This document shows, in pieces, positions 17,367-25,646 of a DNA stretch of 64,000 nucleotides (positions are counted from its first letter, which is position 1; each line of letters opens with the position of its first letter). The notes beneath the pieces were generated by a model. It searched no databases. It had not been told where the DNA came from and was given only the letters and a program-made list of their open reading frames with translations. This DNA is from Labilithrix sp. (GTDB lineage Bacteria > Myxococcota_A > Polyangia > Polyangiales > Polyangiaceae). The position numbers and the translations under genes were made by a program. The stretch is from positions 62,001 through 126,000 of the forward strand of contig JAHBWC010000003.1 of the NCBI GenBank assembly GCA_019637225.1, read 5' to 3'.

Positions 17367-18956
17367 ATGACGTCGAAAGCCTGCATTCCCCGTCGCGCCG
17401 CGGGTTGCCTCGTCGCCGCCGGGCTCGTCTTCGCGGGCGCAACGGCGCGCGCGCAGCAGCCGGCGCCGCCGCCCGAGCCGGACGAGGACGTCGAGGTGAC
17501 CGTACCCGCGACGCCTCCGGCGAGCACGACGCCTCCGGCGAGCACGACGCCTCCGGCGAGCACGACGCCTCCGGCGAGCGCGACGCCTCCGGCGAGCACG
17601 ACGCCTCCGGCGAGCACGACGCCTCCGGCGAGCGCGACGCCTCCGCCAACCGCCGCGCCGCCACCGGTCGAGCCCGCTCCGTCCGAGCCGCGATCCCCCG
17701 CGGGGCGCATCGGCCTGCCGTCGACGACGGCGCCCGTCGCCCGATCCGACGCGCCCCCGAGCCTCGTCGCGGAGGGCAGCAACTACGTCCGCCCGATCCG
17801 GCGCGGCCTCGCCTGGTGGGGCTTCGTCCAGGCGCAGTACCAGCGAAACCAGCTCTCCGAGGATCAGCTCGCGCCTGGCGGTGAGCCGCTGAACCAGGAC
17901 GAGTTCTCGCTCCGCCGCGCGCGGCTCCGCATCGACCACGGATGGGAGAACGCCGCCGCGACCCTCGAGATGGACGCGTCGACCCTCAACGGTCTTCGCC
18001 TCGGGCCACGCCGCGCGGAGGCCTCGCTCCTCTACCGAGGCGCCGAGGACGACACGATCACGCCGCGGCTCGTGCTCACCGCCGGCATCACGGACCTCCC
18101 GTTCGGCGCGGAGATCGGCGAGTCGCAGCGTGATCGCGTGTTCATGGAGCGGAGCATCGGCTCGACCGCGCTCTTCCCGAGCGAGGCGGCCATCGGCGCG
18201 AAGCTCTGGGGCGCGTACCGCTTCCTCAACTACGCGGTCGCCGTCGCGAACGGTCAGCCGCTCGTGGACGCGGCCTTCCCGCGCGATCCGGTCGCCGCCA
18301 AGGACATCGTCGGCCGCGTCGGCGCGCGCGCGCCTGTGGACGCGTCGCTCGTCGTCGAGGGCGGCGTGTCGTTCTGGAACGGCACCGGGTTCAGCCCCGG
18401 TCGCGACGCGACGAAGGCGTCGGTCACGTGGATCGACGACAACAACAACGGTTTCGCCGAGCCGCACGAGCTGCAGGGCGTGACCGGCTCGGCCGCGGTG
18501 CCGTCGCAGAGCTTCCGTCGCTGGGCGCTCGGGCTCGACCTCGGCGTGTCGAAGCGGACCGCGCTCGGCGTCTCACGCGTCTCCGGCGAAGTGGCGGTCG
18601 CGTCGAACCTCGATCGCGCGCTCCTGGTGTCGGATCCGGTGATCTCGGGCGCAGACGTGCGGCAGCTCGTTCTCAGCGTCTCGGCCGTGCAGCAGATCAC
18701 CGACTACGGCCTCGTCGGCTTCCGCGCGGCCTACTACGATCCGAACAGCGACGTCTTCGAGCAGCGCGCCGGCGTCTTCCACATCAAGGACGAGTCGTTC
18801 TGGGTGCTGTCGCCCACGCTCGGCCTCACGCTGTCGCACGGCCGGCTCGTCGCGCAGTACGACATCGTCGCCGACCACCTCGCGCGCGACGATCGCGGCG
18901 TCCCCACGAACGCGAAGAACAACCAGCTGACGCTGCGCCTGCAGGTGGATCTGTGA
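17367..18956 (+). CDS. OprO/OprP-like outer-membrane porin
   Basis: 529 aa from the ATG at 17367. After a signal peptide ending ATARAQ comes an acidic stretch and seven copies of a TPPAS(T/A) hexapeptide. The C-terminal ~400 aa are beta-barrel-like: alternating hydrophobic strands, RRARLRIDHGWENAAATLEMD, GITDLPFGAEIGESQRDRVFMERS, and a final NNQLTLRLQVDL ending in a hydrophobic residue. That pattern is typical of phosphate-selective porin O/P relatives. It probably gives passive access for the same solute bound by the upstream PstS-like protein. The stop overlaps the next GTG start (GTGA). Confidence 0.75.
   Translation: MTSKACIPRRAAGCLVAAGLVFAGATARAQQPAPPPEPDEDVEVTVPATPPASTTPPASTTPPASTTPPASATPPASTTPPASTTPPASATPPPTAAPPPVEPAPSEPRSPAGRIGLPSTTAPVARSDAPPSLVAEGSNYVRPIRRGLAWWGFVQAQYQRNQLSEDQLAPGGEPLNQDEFSLRRARLRIDHGWENAAATLEMDASTLNGLRLGPRRAEASLLYRGAEDDTITPRLVLTAGITDLPFGAEIGESQRDRVFMERSIGSTALFPSEAAIGAKLWGAYRFLNYAVAVANGQPLVDAAFPRDPVAAKDIVGRVGARAPVDASLVVEGGVSFWNGTGFSPGRDATKASVTWIDDNNNGFAEPHELQGVTGSAAVPSQSFRRWALGLDLGVSKRTALGVSRVSGEVAVASNLDRALLVSDPVISGADVRQLVLSVSAVQQITDYGLVGFRAAYYDPNSDVFEQRAGVFHIKDESFWVLSPTLGLTLSHGRLVAQYDIVADHLARDDRGVPTNAKNNQLTLRLQVDL
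17511..17636 (+). repeat. Tandem 18-bp repeat, 7 copies, in the porin linker
   Basis: Seven consecutive 18-bp units encode TPPAST or TPPASA, near-identical at DNA level (A/G change in the fourth and seventh units). In-frame gain or loss of units would only change linker length between signal peptide and barrel. Confidence 0.85.
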
Positions 18957-19939
18957 AGGCGCGCGTCCGATCGGCGCTCGCGTGCGTCGCGTGCCTCGCC
19001 GCCGGCGCGTGCGACGGGACGCGCATCACCGAAGGGCTCGAGGAGCCGTTCGCCGTGCACGACGCGCAGTTCCTCGACGGCGAGCTGCCGGGCCTGCCTC
19101 CCGACGAAGGCACCGCCGCCCCGCGGCCCACGGCGGCGACGACGGAGACCACGGTGCTCCGTCCGGGCCTCCCGAACGTCGCGTTCTTCGGGTGGGCGAC
19201 GCTCGACGCGGTGTCCGTCGCGGCGAGGATCGAAGGGCAGGGCAGCGGCTACTGGGTCGTTCCTGCGGGGCCGCCCGATCCCCAGGTGCAGGGTGAGCCC
19301 GTCCGCGTCTGGCGCTTCGTCGCCGATCTCCACCGCTCGCTCACGCCGGGTCGTCATCGCCTGCTCGTCTCCGCGCTCGACGACGCGGGACGCGCGGGCA
19401 ACCAGGTCGCGACGTCGCTCTGCATCCACCGGCGCGTGCCCGACAACGGCAACGCCTGCGACGCCACGAAGGCGCCGCCGGAGGTGGCGGTCAGCCTGGA
19501 GTGGGATCGACCGGTCGATCTCGATCTCGTCGTGGTCACGCCGAGCGGCGAGGCGATCGCCGCGCGCAGCCCGGCGAAGGGCCTCGGCGCCGAGGAGAAG
19601 ATCAACCGCAGCTCACCGGACAAGAACCCTCCGGGCGCCGGGTACCTCGACTTCGACTCGAACAGCGGCTGCCGGATCGACGCGCGCCAGCTCGAGAACG
19701 TCGTGTTCCAGGAGCGCCCCGCGCCGGGCTCGTACCTCGTCTACGCGAACCTCCACGACGCGTGCGGCGAGCCGTCCGTTCGCTACACGGTCACGCGCTG
19801 GGCGCGAGCCGTCGTGGACCCCGCGGCGGGCACCTACGAGGTCGTCCCTGCCGGGAAGTGGAGCGGGACGGCCGTGGCGATTCAGGCGAACGGAGGCACG
19901 CGCCTCGGGACCTTCGTAGCCGAGTTCTTCGTGCCTTAG
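18953..19939 (+). CDS. Lipoprotein with VWA-adjacent/DUF2135-like beta domain
   Basis: 328 aa from a GTG at 18953 that overlaps the porin stop. Lipobox CLAAGAC. The segment VSLEWDRPVDLDLVVVTPSG with SYLVYANLHDACGEPSVRYT resembles beta-sandwich domains placed after von Willebrand-type proteins (DUF2135-like). No enzymatic motif is seen. An Ile/Thr-poor N-terminal part may be a separate immunoglobulin-like domain. Position between porin and ExbB suggests an outer-membrane or periplasmic accessory of the uptake system. Confidence 0.6.
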   Translation: MKARVRSALACVACLAAGACDGTRITEGLEEPFAVHDAQFLDGELPGLPPDEGTAAPRPTAATTETTVLRPGLPNVAFFGWATLDAVSVAARIEGQGSGYWVVPAGPPDPQVQGEPVRVWRFVADLHRSLTPGRHRLLVSALDDAGRAGNQVATSLCIHRRVPDNGNACDATKAPPEVAVSLEWDRPVDLDLVVVTPSGEAIAARSPAKGLGAEEKINRSSPDKNPPGAGYLDFDSNSGCRIDARQLENVVFQERPAPGSYLVYANLHDACGEPSVRYTVTRWARAVVDPAAGTYEVVPAGKWSGTAVAIQANGGTRLGTFVAEFFVP

Positions 19940-19952
19940 GAGGCATCAAGCG

Positions 19953-20735
19953 ATGTTGATCGAACGTCTGACCAAGCTGGCGCTCCTCGGGAGCTCGTGG
20001 GTCCTCTATCTCCTGCTCGTCCTGTCGGTGATCTCGATCGCCACGATGGTCGAGCGCTGGGTCTACTTCGCTCGCCGGAGCGGCGACCTCGAGGAGCAGC
20101 GCCCGCGGCTCGTCGCCCGCCTCGACGCGGCGGATCTCGACGGCCTCGACGAGCTCCTCGCCGCGGACCGCTCGCTGCAGGGGCGCATCGCGCGCGAGGC
20201 GCTCCGGTGGCTCCACGGCGGACCCGAGGCGATGGCCGACGCGGTCGATGCCGAGCTGTCACGCATCCGCGCGGAGCTCGAGCGAGGCGTGAACCTCCTC
20301 GGCACGCTCGGGAACAACGCGCCGTTCATCGGCCTGTTCGGCACGGTGCTCGGCGTCATCATCGCGTTCCACTCGCTCGGCGAGTCGGGCGGCAACGCCG
20401 GCGCGATGGGCGGCGTGATGGGCGGCATCGCGGAGGCGCTCGTCGCGACGGGCGTGGGCCTCTTCGTCGCGCTGCCCGCGGTCGTCGCGTACAACCTCAT
20501 CCAGCGGAGGATCGGCCAGATCGAGGCCGACGCCGCCGCGCTGGTGAAGCTGATCAGCGCCTACGCCAAGTCGGACGCGCGCATCCTCGAGACGGCGCGC
20601 GCGCGAAGCGCCGAGGCGGCGCGTCGCCCGAAGAGCGTCGAAGCGTCGCGTCGTGCGAAGAAGGTCGAGGCCGACGACGACTCGGTTCACGACGACGGCG
20701 CCGCGGTGGCCGTCGCCAGCGAGGCGAAGGGCTGA
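19953..20735 (+). CDS. exbB: ExbB/TolQ/MotA-type proton channel
   Basis: 260 aa with a strong Shine-Dalgarno (GGAGG at 19939-19943). N-terminal TM helix (LGSSWVLYLLLVLSVISI), a cytoplasmic region, then the MotA/ExbB core GVNLLGTLGNNAPFIGLFGT and GVGLFVALPAVVAYNLIQ, which form the two further TM helices lining the proton path. The C-terminal tail (ARSAEAARRPKSVEAS..) is charged and low-complexity. It energises TonB with ExbD. TGATG overlap with exbD. Confidence 0.9.
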   Translation: MLIERLTKLALLGSSWVLYLLLVLSVISIATMVERWVYFARRSGDLEEQRPRLVARLDAADLDGLDELLAADRSLQGRIAREALRWLHGGPEAMADAVDAELSRIRAELERGVNLLGTLGNNAPFIGLFGTVLGVIIAFHSLGESGGNAGAMGGVMGGIAEALVATGVGLFVALPAVVAYNLIQRRIGQIEADAAALVKLISAYAKSDARILETARARSAEAARRPKSVEASRRAKKVEADDDSVHDDGAAVAVASEAKG

Positions 20736-21151
20736 TGGCGTCCGTGCAAGCGGCGCGCGGTCCGGGGACCCGCGGAGGCATCGTCGGGATCAACGTCACG
20801 CCGTTCGTCGACATCGCCCTCGTGCTCCTCATCATCATGATGGTGTCGTCGACGTACATCGTCTCGCAGGCGCTCAAGGTCGAGCTGCCGAAGACCGCCA
20901 CGTCGGACGGCAAGGTGACGAAGACCTACGTCGTCACGATCGACAAGGGCGGAGAGCTGCTCTTCAACGACGCGCCCACGTCGCTCACGGATCTCGAGGC
21001 GAGGCTCCGGGATGCGAGGGCGTCCGAGGACATCAGCCTCGTCATCAGCGCGGATCAGGCGGCTCTCCACGGCCGCGTGGTCGAGATCATCGACACGGCG
21101 AAGCTCGCCGGCGTCACGAAGTTCGCGATCAACGTCGAGCGCTCGAAGTAG
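20735..21151 (+). CDS. exbD: ExbD/TolR-family protein
   Basis: 138 aa. One N-terminal TM helix preceded by NVTPFVDIALVLLIIMMV, which contains the conserved membrane Asp of ExbD/TolR, then a periplasmic domain with DLEARLRDARASEDISLVI and HGRVVEIIDTAKLAGVTKFA. Start overlaps the exbB stop by one base. It works with ExbB to couple proton flux to the TonB protein encoded immediately downstream. Confidence 0.92.
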   Translation: MASVQAARGPGTRGGIVGINVTPFVDIALVLLIIMMVSSTYIVSQALKVELPKTATSDGKVTKTYVVTIDKGGELLFNDAPTSLTDLEARLRDARASEDISLVISADQAALHGRVVEIIDTAKLAGVTKFAINVERSK

Positions 21152-21157
21152 CGAACC

Positions 21158-21845
21158 ATGGCGCTGCGCGGTGTCCTCATCGGCGGGAGCCTCCTCTTGC
21201 ACGGCGGGCTCGTCGTCGCGCTCGGAGCGCTCCGCGCGCCGGAGGCGATCTCCGCGACGGCGATCGAGGTGACGGAGACGACGAAGCCGGAGCCTCCGCC
21301 GGCGCCGGCCCCGCCGCCGCCAGGCGGTTTGCGGTGCCATCGCAGAGCCCGCGCGCGCCCCGCCAAGCCCGCGGCGGAATTACCCGCCCCAGGCAGAGCG
21401 CCTCAGCAGCCCGCTCGCGGCGCTGCCCGACTTCGGGCTCGAGCTCAGCGGAGGGAGCGGGCCCGGCGGTCTCGCGCTGCCCGCGGCGGCGGCGCCCGCG
21501 CGCGCCCCACAGGCCGTCGCGAAGACGCTGGAGAAGGCGCCCGCTCCGAAGCGCGCTCTCGATACGTGCGACGAGCCGCCGGCGAAGCCGAAGCTCGTCC
21601 GCCTCCCGCAGCCCGCGTACACGGAGTCCGCGCGCTCGGCCGGCGTCGAAGGGAAGGTCCGGCTGGAGATCGTCGTCGACGAGACCGGCAAGGTCGTCGA
21701 CGTCCGCGCGCTCACGAGCCTCGGCCACGGCCTCGACGAGGCGGCGATCGCCGCGGCGCGCCTCGCGACGTTCGAGCCCGCCGTGCGTTGCGGGCGCCCG
21801 AGCCGCTCGACCTTCACCGTCGCCGTGCGCTTCTCCGCGTCGTGA
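21158..21845 (+). pseudogene. tonB: TonB energy transducer, interrupted by a frameshift
   Basis: The N-terminal ~55 codons (MALRGVLIGGSLLLHGGLVV, then a Pro/Glu-rich stretch ending PAPPPPGG) are in one frame. The TonB C-terminal domain is in the next frame and runs to the TGA at 21843-21845: PKLVRLPQPAYTESARSAGV, GKVRLEIVVDETGKVVDVRA and GLDEAAIAAARLATFEPAV. The switch is somewhere between about 21320 and 21390, in GC-rich Pro/Ala sequence, and corresponds to one extra base (or two missing). The second frame has no start of its own. The gene sits between exbD and its receptor, so it is expected to be functional; a sequencing or assembly error is as likely as a real mutation. Confidence 0.75.
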
Positions 21846-21850
21846 CCAGG

Positions 21851-24526
21851 ATGCTCGGATCTCGTCTTCGCCGCGCGCTCCCTCTCGTCCTCCCCCTCGT
21901 CCTCGCGGCGACGTTCGCCTCGGGCATCGCGCGTGCCCAGCCGGCGCCCGCGCGCGGAGAGGCCCCGAAGCCGCGCCTGACGAAGGCCCCGGAGCTCGTC
22001 GACTTCGTCGAGGCCGTCTACCCCGAGGCCGAGCTCCGCGAGGGGCGCGCGGCGACCGTCGTCCTCGAGCTCGCGATCTCCGCCGCCGGCGTCGTGGAGG
22101 CGGCGGTCGTCGCCCAGTCCGCGGGAGCGGCGTTCGACACGGCGGCCGTGGACGCCGCGCGCAGGTTCACGTTTCGCCCGGCGGAGGTGGACGGCAAGCC
22201 GGCGCCGGTGAAGATCACCTACCGCTACGCGTTCGCTCCGAAGGTGGCCGTCGCCAACACGGGCAAGCTCCGCGGCGTCGTGCTCGACAAGGCGACCGGT
22301 CGCCCGCTCGCGGGCGTCGACGTCGCGATCGACGGCGGCGCACACGTCGTCACGAACGCGGCGGGCGAGTTCGCGTTCGACGATCTCCCGGCCGGGGACG
22401 TGAAGGTCACGCTCTCCAGATCGGACCTCACGCCGCTCCAGACGCAGGAGAGCGTCGAGGCAGGACGGACCCTCGAAGCTCGCTACACCGTCGAGCTCCC
22501 GGCCCCGGCGGGCGCGGCCGACGACGAGGACAAGGACGACTTCGAGATCGTCGTGCTCGCTCCGAAGCTCGTCAAGCAGACCGTCAGCACGGAGGTCGGC
22601 GCGGAGGAGGCGCGGCGCGTCCCCGGCACGCAGGGCGACGTGCTCAAAGTGGTCGAGAACCTGCCCGGCGTCGCGCGCGCGAGCGCGGGCTCCGGTCAGC
22701 TCGTCGTCTGGGGAGCGGCACCCCAGGACACGCGGACGTACGTCGGCGCGGTGCGCGTGCCGATGCTCTACCACTTCGGCGGCCTCCGCTCGGTCGTCCA
22801 CAACGATCGCGTCGCGTCGGTGGAGCTCATACCCGGCGGGTACGGCGCCGCGTACGGGCGCGGCCTCGGCGGGCTCGTACGCGTCACGGCGCGCGAGCCC
22901 GCGCGCGACCGCCTGCACGGCAGCGCGCAGCTGGATCTGCTCGACGCGTCGGCCGCGGTGACGGCGCCGATCGGCGACCGCCTCTCGTTCGCGATCGCCG
23001 CGCGGCGAAGCCACATCGCCGACGCCGCGCGGCTGCTCCGCGATCAGAGCTTCCAGTCGTTCTTCACGTTGCCCGAGTACCACGACGGGCAGGCGCGCCT
23101 CCGCTACCAGCTCGCGCCGAACGAGTGGGTCGAGGTCGGCGGCATGCTCTCGGGTGACCGCCAGTCGCGGACGCAGCCGAGCAGCGATCCGGCGAACCGC
23201 GTCTCCGAGACGCGCACGCTGCGCTTCGAGCGCTACGACGTCGCGTATCACAAGCAGCTCGCCGACGGCGCGGAGGTGGACGTCGCGCCGTGGTACGGCC
23301 GCGACTCCGGCGGTCGCGCCGGGAACTTCGGCGGAGTCCCGACGAGCATCGAGACGGAGTCCCACCTCGTCGGCCTCCGCGCCGAGTGGCGAGGACGGCT
23401 GGCCGAAGCCTGGACGGCGCGCGCCGGCCTCGATTTCGAGCTCGTCCAGAGCGAGTCGGCGCGCAGCGGATCCATCACGTCGCCGCCGCGCGAGGGCGAC
23501 GCCTACGTCTTCGGTCGCGCCCCCGCCGATCAGGTGAGCGCCGACGTCTGGAAGACGGTCCTCGCGAGCGCGGCGCCCTACGCGGAGACGTCGTGGAGCC
23601 TCTTTCGCGATCGCGTGGTCGTCACACCCGGCGTTCGCCTCGAGCCGTACTTCGTGAGCGTCGATCGGAGAAAGCCCCACGATCCGAACGCGCCCGATCT
23701 CGGCGCGTACCACTCCGACATCGCGATCCAACCGCGCTTCGCCGCGCGATGGGTGCCGACCTCGCGGCTCACCTACAAGGCGGCCGTGGGCCTCTATCGC
23801 CAGCCCCCGCTTCCCGACGATCTCTCCGCGATTTTCGGCAACCCCGCGCTCGGGATCTCGGCGGGGACGCACTACGTGGGCGGCGCGGAGCTCCGCGCGT
23901 CGGCCAAGGTCGCGATGGAGACGAACGTGTTCCTCACGACGTCCGACGAGCTCGTCGCGCGCAACCCCTCGAGCACGCCGCGGATCGGCGAGGCGCTCCT
24001 CCAGCAGGGCGAAGGCCGCTCGGTGGGCGCGCAGTTCCTCCTGCGGCGCGAGAAGGGCACCGGCAAGTTCTTCGGCTGGATCGCGTACACGATCCTCCGG
24101 AGCGAGCGGAAGGACTCGCCCGGCGCGCGCTGGCGGCTCTTCGACTACGACCAGACCCACGTGCTGACGGCGCTCGCGTCCTACGACATCGGCGCCGGCT
24201 TCGAGGTCGGCGCGCGCGTGCGCGTCGCTTCGGGTTACCCGCGGACCCCGCTCCAGTACGTCTACTTCGACGCGCGGAGGAACCGCCACGAGCCGACGCT
24301 CGGCGTCTACAACACCGATCGGATCCCGATGTTCGTCCAGCTCGACGCGCGGATCGCCAAGCGAATCAAGCTGAACGACTCGGAGCTCGAGCTCTATCTC
24401 GACGTGCAGAACGTGACCAACCGCGGGAACCCGGAGGAGATCGCCTATGCGCCGGACTACGCACAGCGGCGCTACATCCTCGGGCTGCCGCTCCTCCCGA
24501 TCCTCGGGGCGCGCTGGAGCTTCTGA
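21851..24526 (+). CDS. TonB-dependent receptor with N-terminal TonB-C-like and carboxypeptidase-regulatory domains
   Basis: 891 aa from ATG 21851 (GTG 21842, overlapping the tonB stop, is possible). Signal peptide, then a TonB-C-like domain at about residues 35-125 (LVDFVEAVYPEAELREGRAA, AFDTAAVDAARRFTFRPAEV), a carboxypeptidase-regulatory-like domain (LRGVVLDKATGRPLAGVDVA, about 135-215), a plug (GTQGDVLKVVENLPGVARAS, VELIPGGYGAAYGRGLGGLV) and a C-terminal 22-strand-type barrel ending in Trp-Ser-Phe. Having a TonB-C domain on the receptor itself is unusual outside myxobacteria. A lipoprotein gene follows by one base. Substrate unknown. Confidence 0.85.
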   Translation: MLGSRLRRALPLVLPLVLAATFASGIARAQPAPARGEAPKPRLTKAPELVDFVEAVYPEAELREGRAATVVLELAISAAGVVEAAVVAQSAGAAFDTAAVDAARRFTFRPAEVDGKPAPVKITYRYAFAPKVAVANTGKLRGVVLDKATGRPLAGVDVAIDGGAHVVTNAAGEFAFDDLPAGDVKVTLSRSDLTPLQTQESVEAGRTLEARYTVELPAPAGAADDEDKDDFEIVVLAPKLVKQTVSTEVGAEEARRVPGTQGDVLKVVENLPGVARASAGSGQLVVWGAAPQDTRTYVGAVRVPMLYHFGGLRSVVHNDRVASVELIPGGYGAAYGRGLGGLVRVTAREPARDRLHGSAQLDLLDASAAVTAPIGDRLSFAIAARRSHIADAARLLRDQSFQSFFTLPEYHDGQARLRYQLAPNEWVEVGGMLSGDRQSRTQPSSDPANRVSETRTLRFERYDVAYHKQLADGAEVDVAPWYGRDSGGRAGNFGGVPTSIETESHLVGLRAEWRGRLAEAWTARAGLDFELVQSESARSGSITSPPREGDAYVFGRAPADQVSADVWKTVLASAAPYAETSWSLFRDRVVVTPGVRLEPYFVSVDRRKPHDPNAPDLGAYHSDIAIQPRFAARWVPTSRLTYKAAVGLYRQPPLPDDLSAIFGNPALGISAGTHYVGGAELRASAKVAMETNVFLTTSDELVARNPSSTPRIGEALLQQGEGRSVGAQFLLRREKGTGKFFGWIAYTILRSERKDSPGARWRLFDYDQTHVLTALASYDIGAGFEVGARVRVASGYPRTPLQYVYFDARRNRHEPTLGVYNTDRIPMFVQLDARIAKRIKLNDSELELYLDVQNVTNRGNPEEIAYAPDYAQRRYILGLPLLPILGARWSF

Positions 24527-24527
24527 G

Positions 24528-25577
24528 ATGAAGAGGCCTCGTTCACTCGCGTTCGCCGTCGCCGTGTGCGCCTTCGCGTGCGTGCCGAAGCTCGCCGACG
24601 ATCAGGCGCTCGTCCGCGGGCCGCGCGTCCTGGCGGTGCGCGCGACCCCCGCCGAGGCGAAGCCAGGGCTCGCGGTGACGTTGACCGCGCTCGTGGCGGC
24701 GCCCGCGGGCAGCGCGTCGCCTGACGGCCTCGAGTGGGCGATGTGCCTCGCGCGGAAGCCCCTCACCGAGCTCGGTCCCGTCGCGGAGGAGTGCGTCGAG
24801 CGCTTCGGCCAGGGCGGCGAAGACTTCCTCCGACTCGGTCGAGGCCCGGTCGTCACCGGCACCGTCCCCGCCGACGCGTGCCGCCGCTTCGGTCCGCTCG
24901 CGCCGCCCGCGGCGGCAGGCGGCGTCGCCGGGCGCCCCGTCGATCCCGATCTCTCGGGCGGATACCACCAGCCGATCGTGCTCGGCAGCGAGGCGGGGAC
25001 GGCGCTCGCGTCCGTGCGGCTCGCGTGCGGCGTCGTCGGCGTGCCGAACGCCGAGTCGATCCGGTACGGCCAGGGCTACCGCCCCAACGAGAACCCCGAG
25101 ATCGAGCGCGTCGAGATTGTCTCGGGCGATCCGCGCGTGATCGCGCCGGGGCTCGAGTCGCCAGGGGCGAAGGTGCCGCCGAGCGCTCGCGTGGAGCTGC
25201 GCGTGTCGTGGGCGGCGTGCCCTCGCGAGCCGGTGTGCGGCGACGGGCTCTGCACGGCGGGCGAGAACCAGAAGAGCTGTGCCGCCGACTGCCGGGACGA
25301 GCCGCGTGGGTGCACCGGCGCGGAGACCTACCTCTGGGCGAACCCGGCGACGCGGAACGTCGAGGCGCGGCGCGAGGGCGTGCGCGTCTCGTGGTTCTCG
25401 ACCGCCGGCGTCTTCGCCGAGGAGCAGACCGGCCGGGTCGAAGAGGACGCAGACGGGACCGACACGTCGAACGAATGGACCGCGCCGAGCGAGCGCGGAC
25501 CGGTGCGGATGTGGATCGTCATCCGCGACGATCGCGGGGGCGTCGGCTGGCGCGAGCTCGTCGTGGAGGTCGAGTGA
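24528..25577 (+). CDS. Receptor-partner lipoprotein (family A, copy 1)
   Basis: 349 aa, starting one base after the receptor stop. The signal ends in a lipobox (AVCAFACV). The N-terminal domain begins PRVLAVRATPAEAKPG and the protein ends VRMWIVIRDDRGGVGWRELV. Both patterns recur in the lipoprotein at 28503-29495 that follows the second receptor (VRILAARADLPYARPG, TVWAVLHDNRGGTSWLSF), as does a W(F)(S/T)(T/S).G.F segment. A Cys-rich insert (CGDGLCTAGENQKSCAADC) resembles a short EGF/tesmin-like module. No known family name comes to mind. Predicted outer-membrane lipoprotein acting with its receptor. Confidence 0.7.
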   Translation: MKRPRSLAFAVAVCAFACVPKLADDQALVRGPRVLAVRATPAEAKPGLAVTLTALVAAPAGSASPDGLEWAMCLARKPLTELGPVAEECVERFGQGGEDFLRLGRGPVVTGTVPADACRRFGPLAPPAAAGGVAGRPVDPDLSGGYHQPIVLGSEAGTALASVRLACGVVGVPNAESIRYGQGYRPNENPEIERVEIVSGDPRVIAPGLESPGAKVPPSARVELRVSWAACPREPVCGDGLCTAGENQKSCAADCRDEPRGCTGAETYLWANPATRNVEARREGVRVSWFSTAGVFAEEQTGRVEEDADGTDTSNEWTAPSERGPVRMWIVIRDDRGGVGWRELVVEVE

Positions 25578-25611
25578 GGCCCGCCCCAACCCCGCTTCTT
25601 CGGCGACCATC

Positions 25612-25640
25612 TTGTTTAGTGGATGAATGTTCGCTATAGT
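25612..25640 (+). promoter_or_regulatory. Sigma70-type promoter before the sigma54 activator gene
   Basis: TTGTTT (25612-25617), a 17-bp spacer and TATAGT (25635-25640) stand out in a 70% GC background. The predicted transcription start, about seven bases after the -10, coincides with the ATG at 25647, which would make the mRNA leaderless. Confidence 0.5.
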
Positions 25641-25646
25641 AGAGAC

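Noticed and set aside
17511..17636. Possible CRISPR array
   Set aside because: Units are contiguous without spacers and encode a peptide repeat in a real gene.
21158..24526. Single 1122-aa TonB-receptor fusion
   Set aside because: The middle ~170 residues are Arg-rich shadow sequence, while a real TonB-C domain is in another frame of the same stretch; it is two genes with a frameshift in the first.
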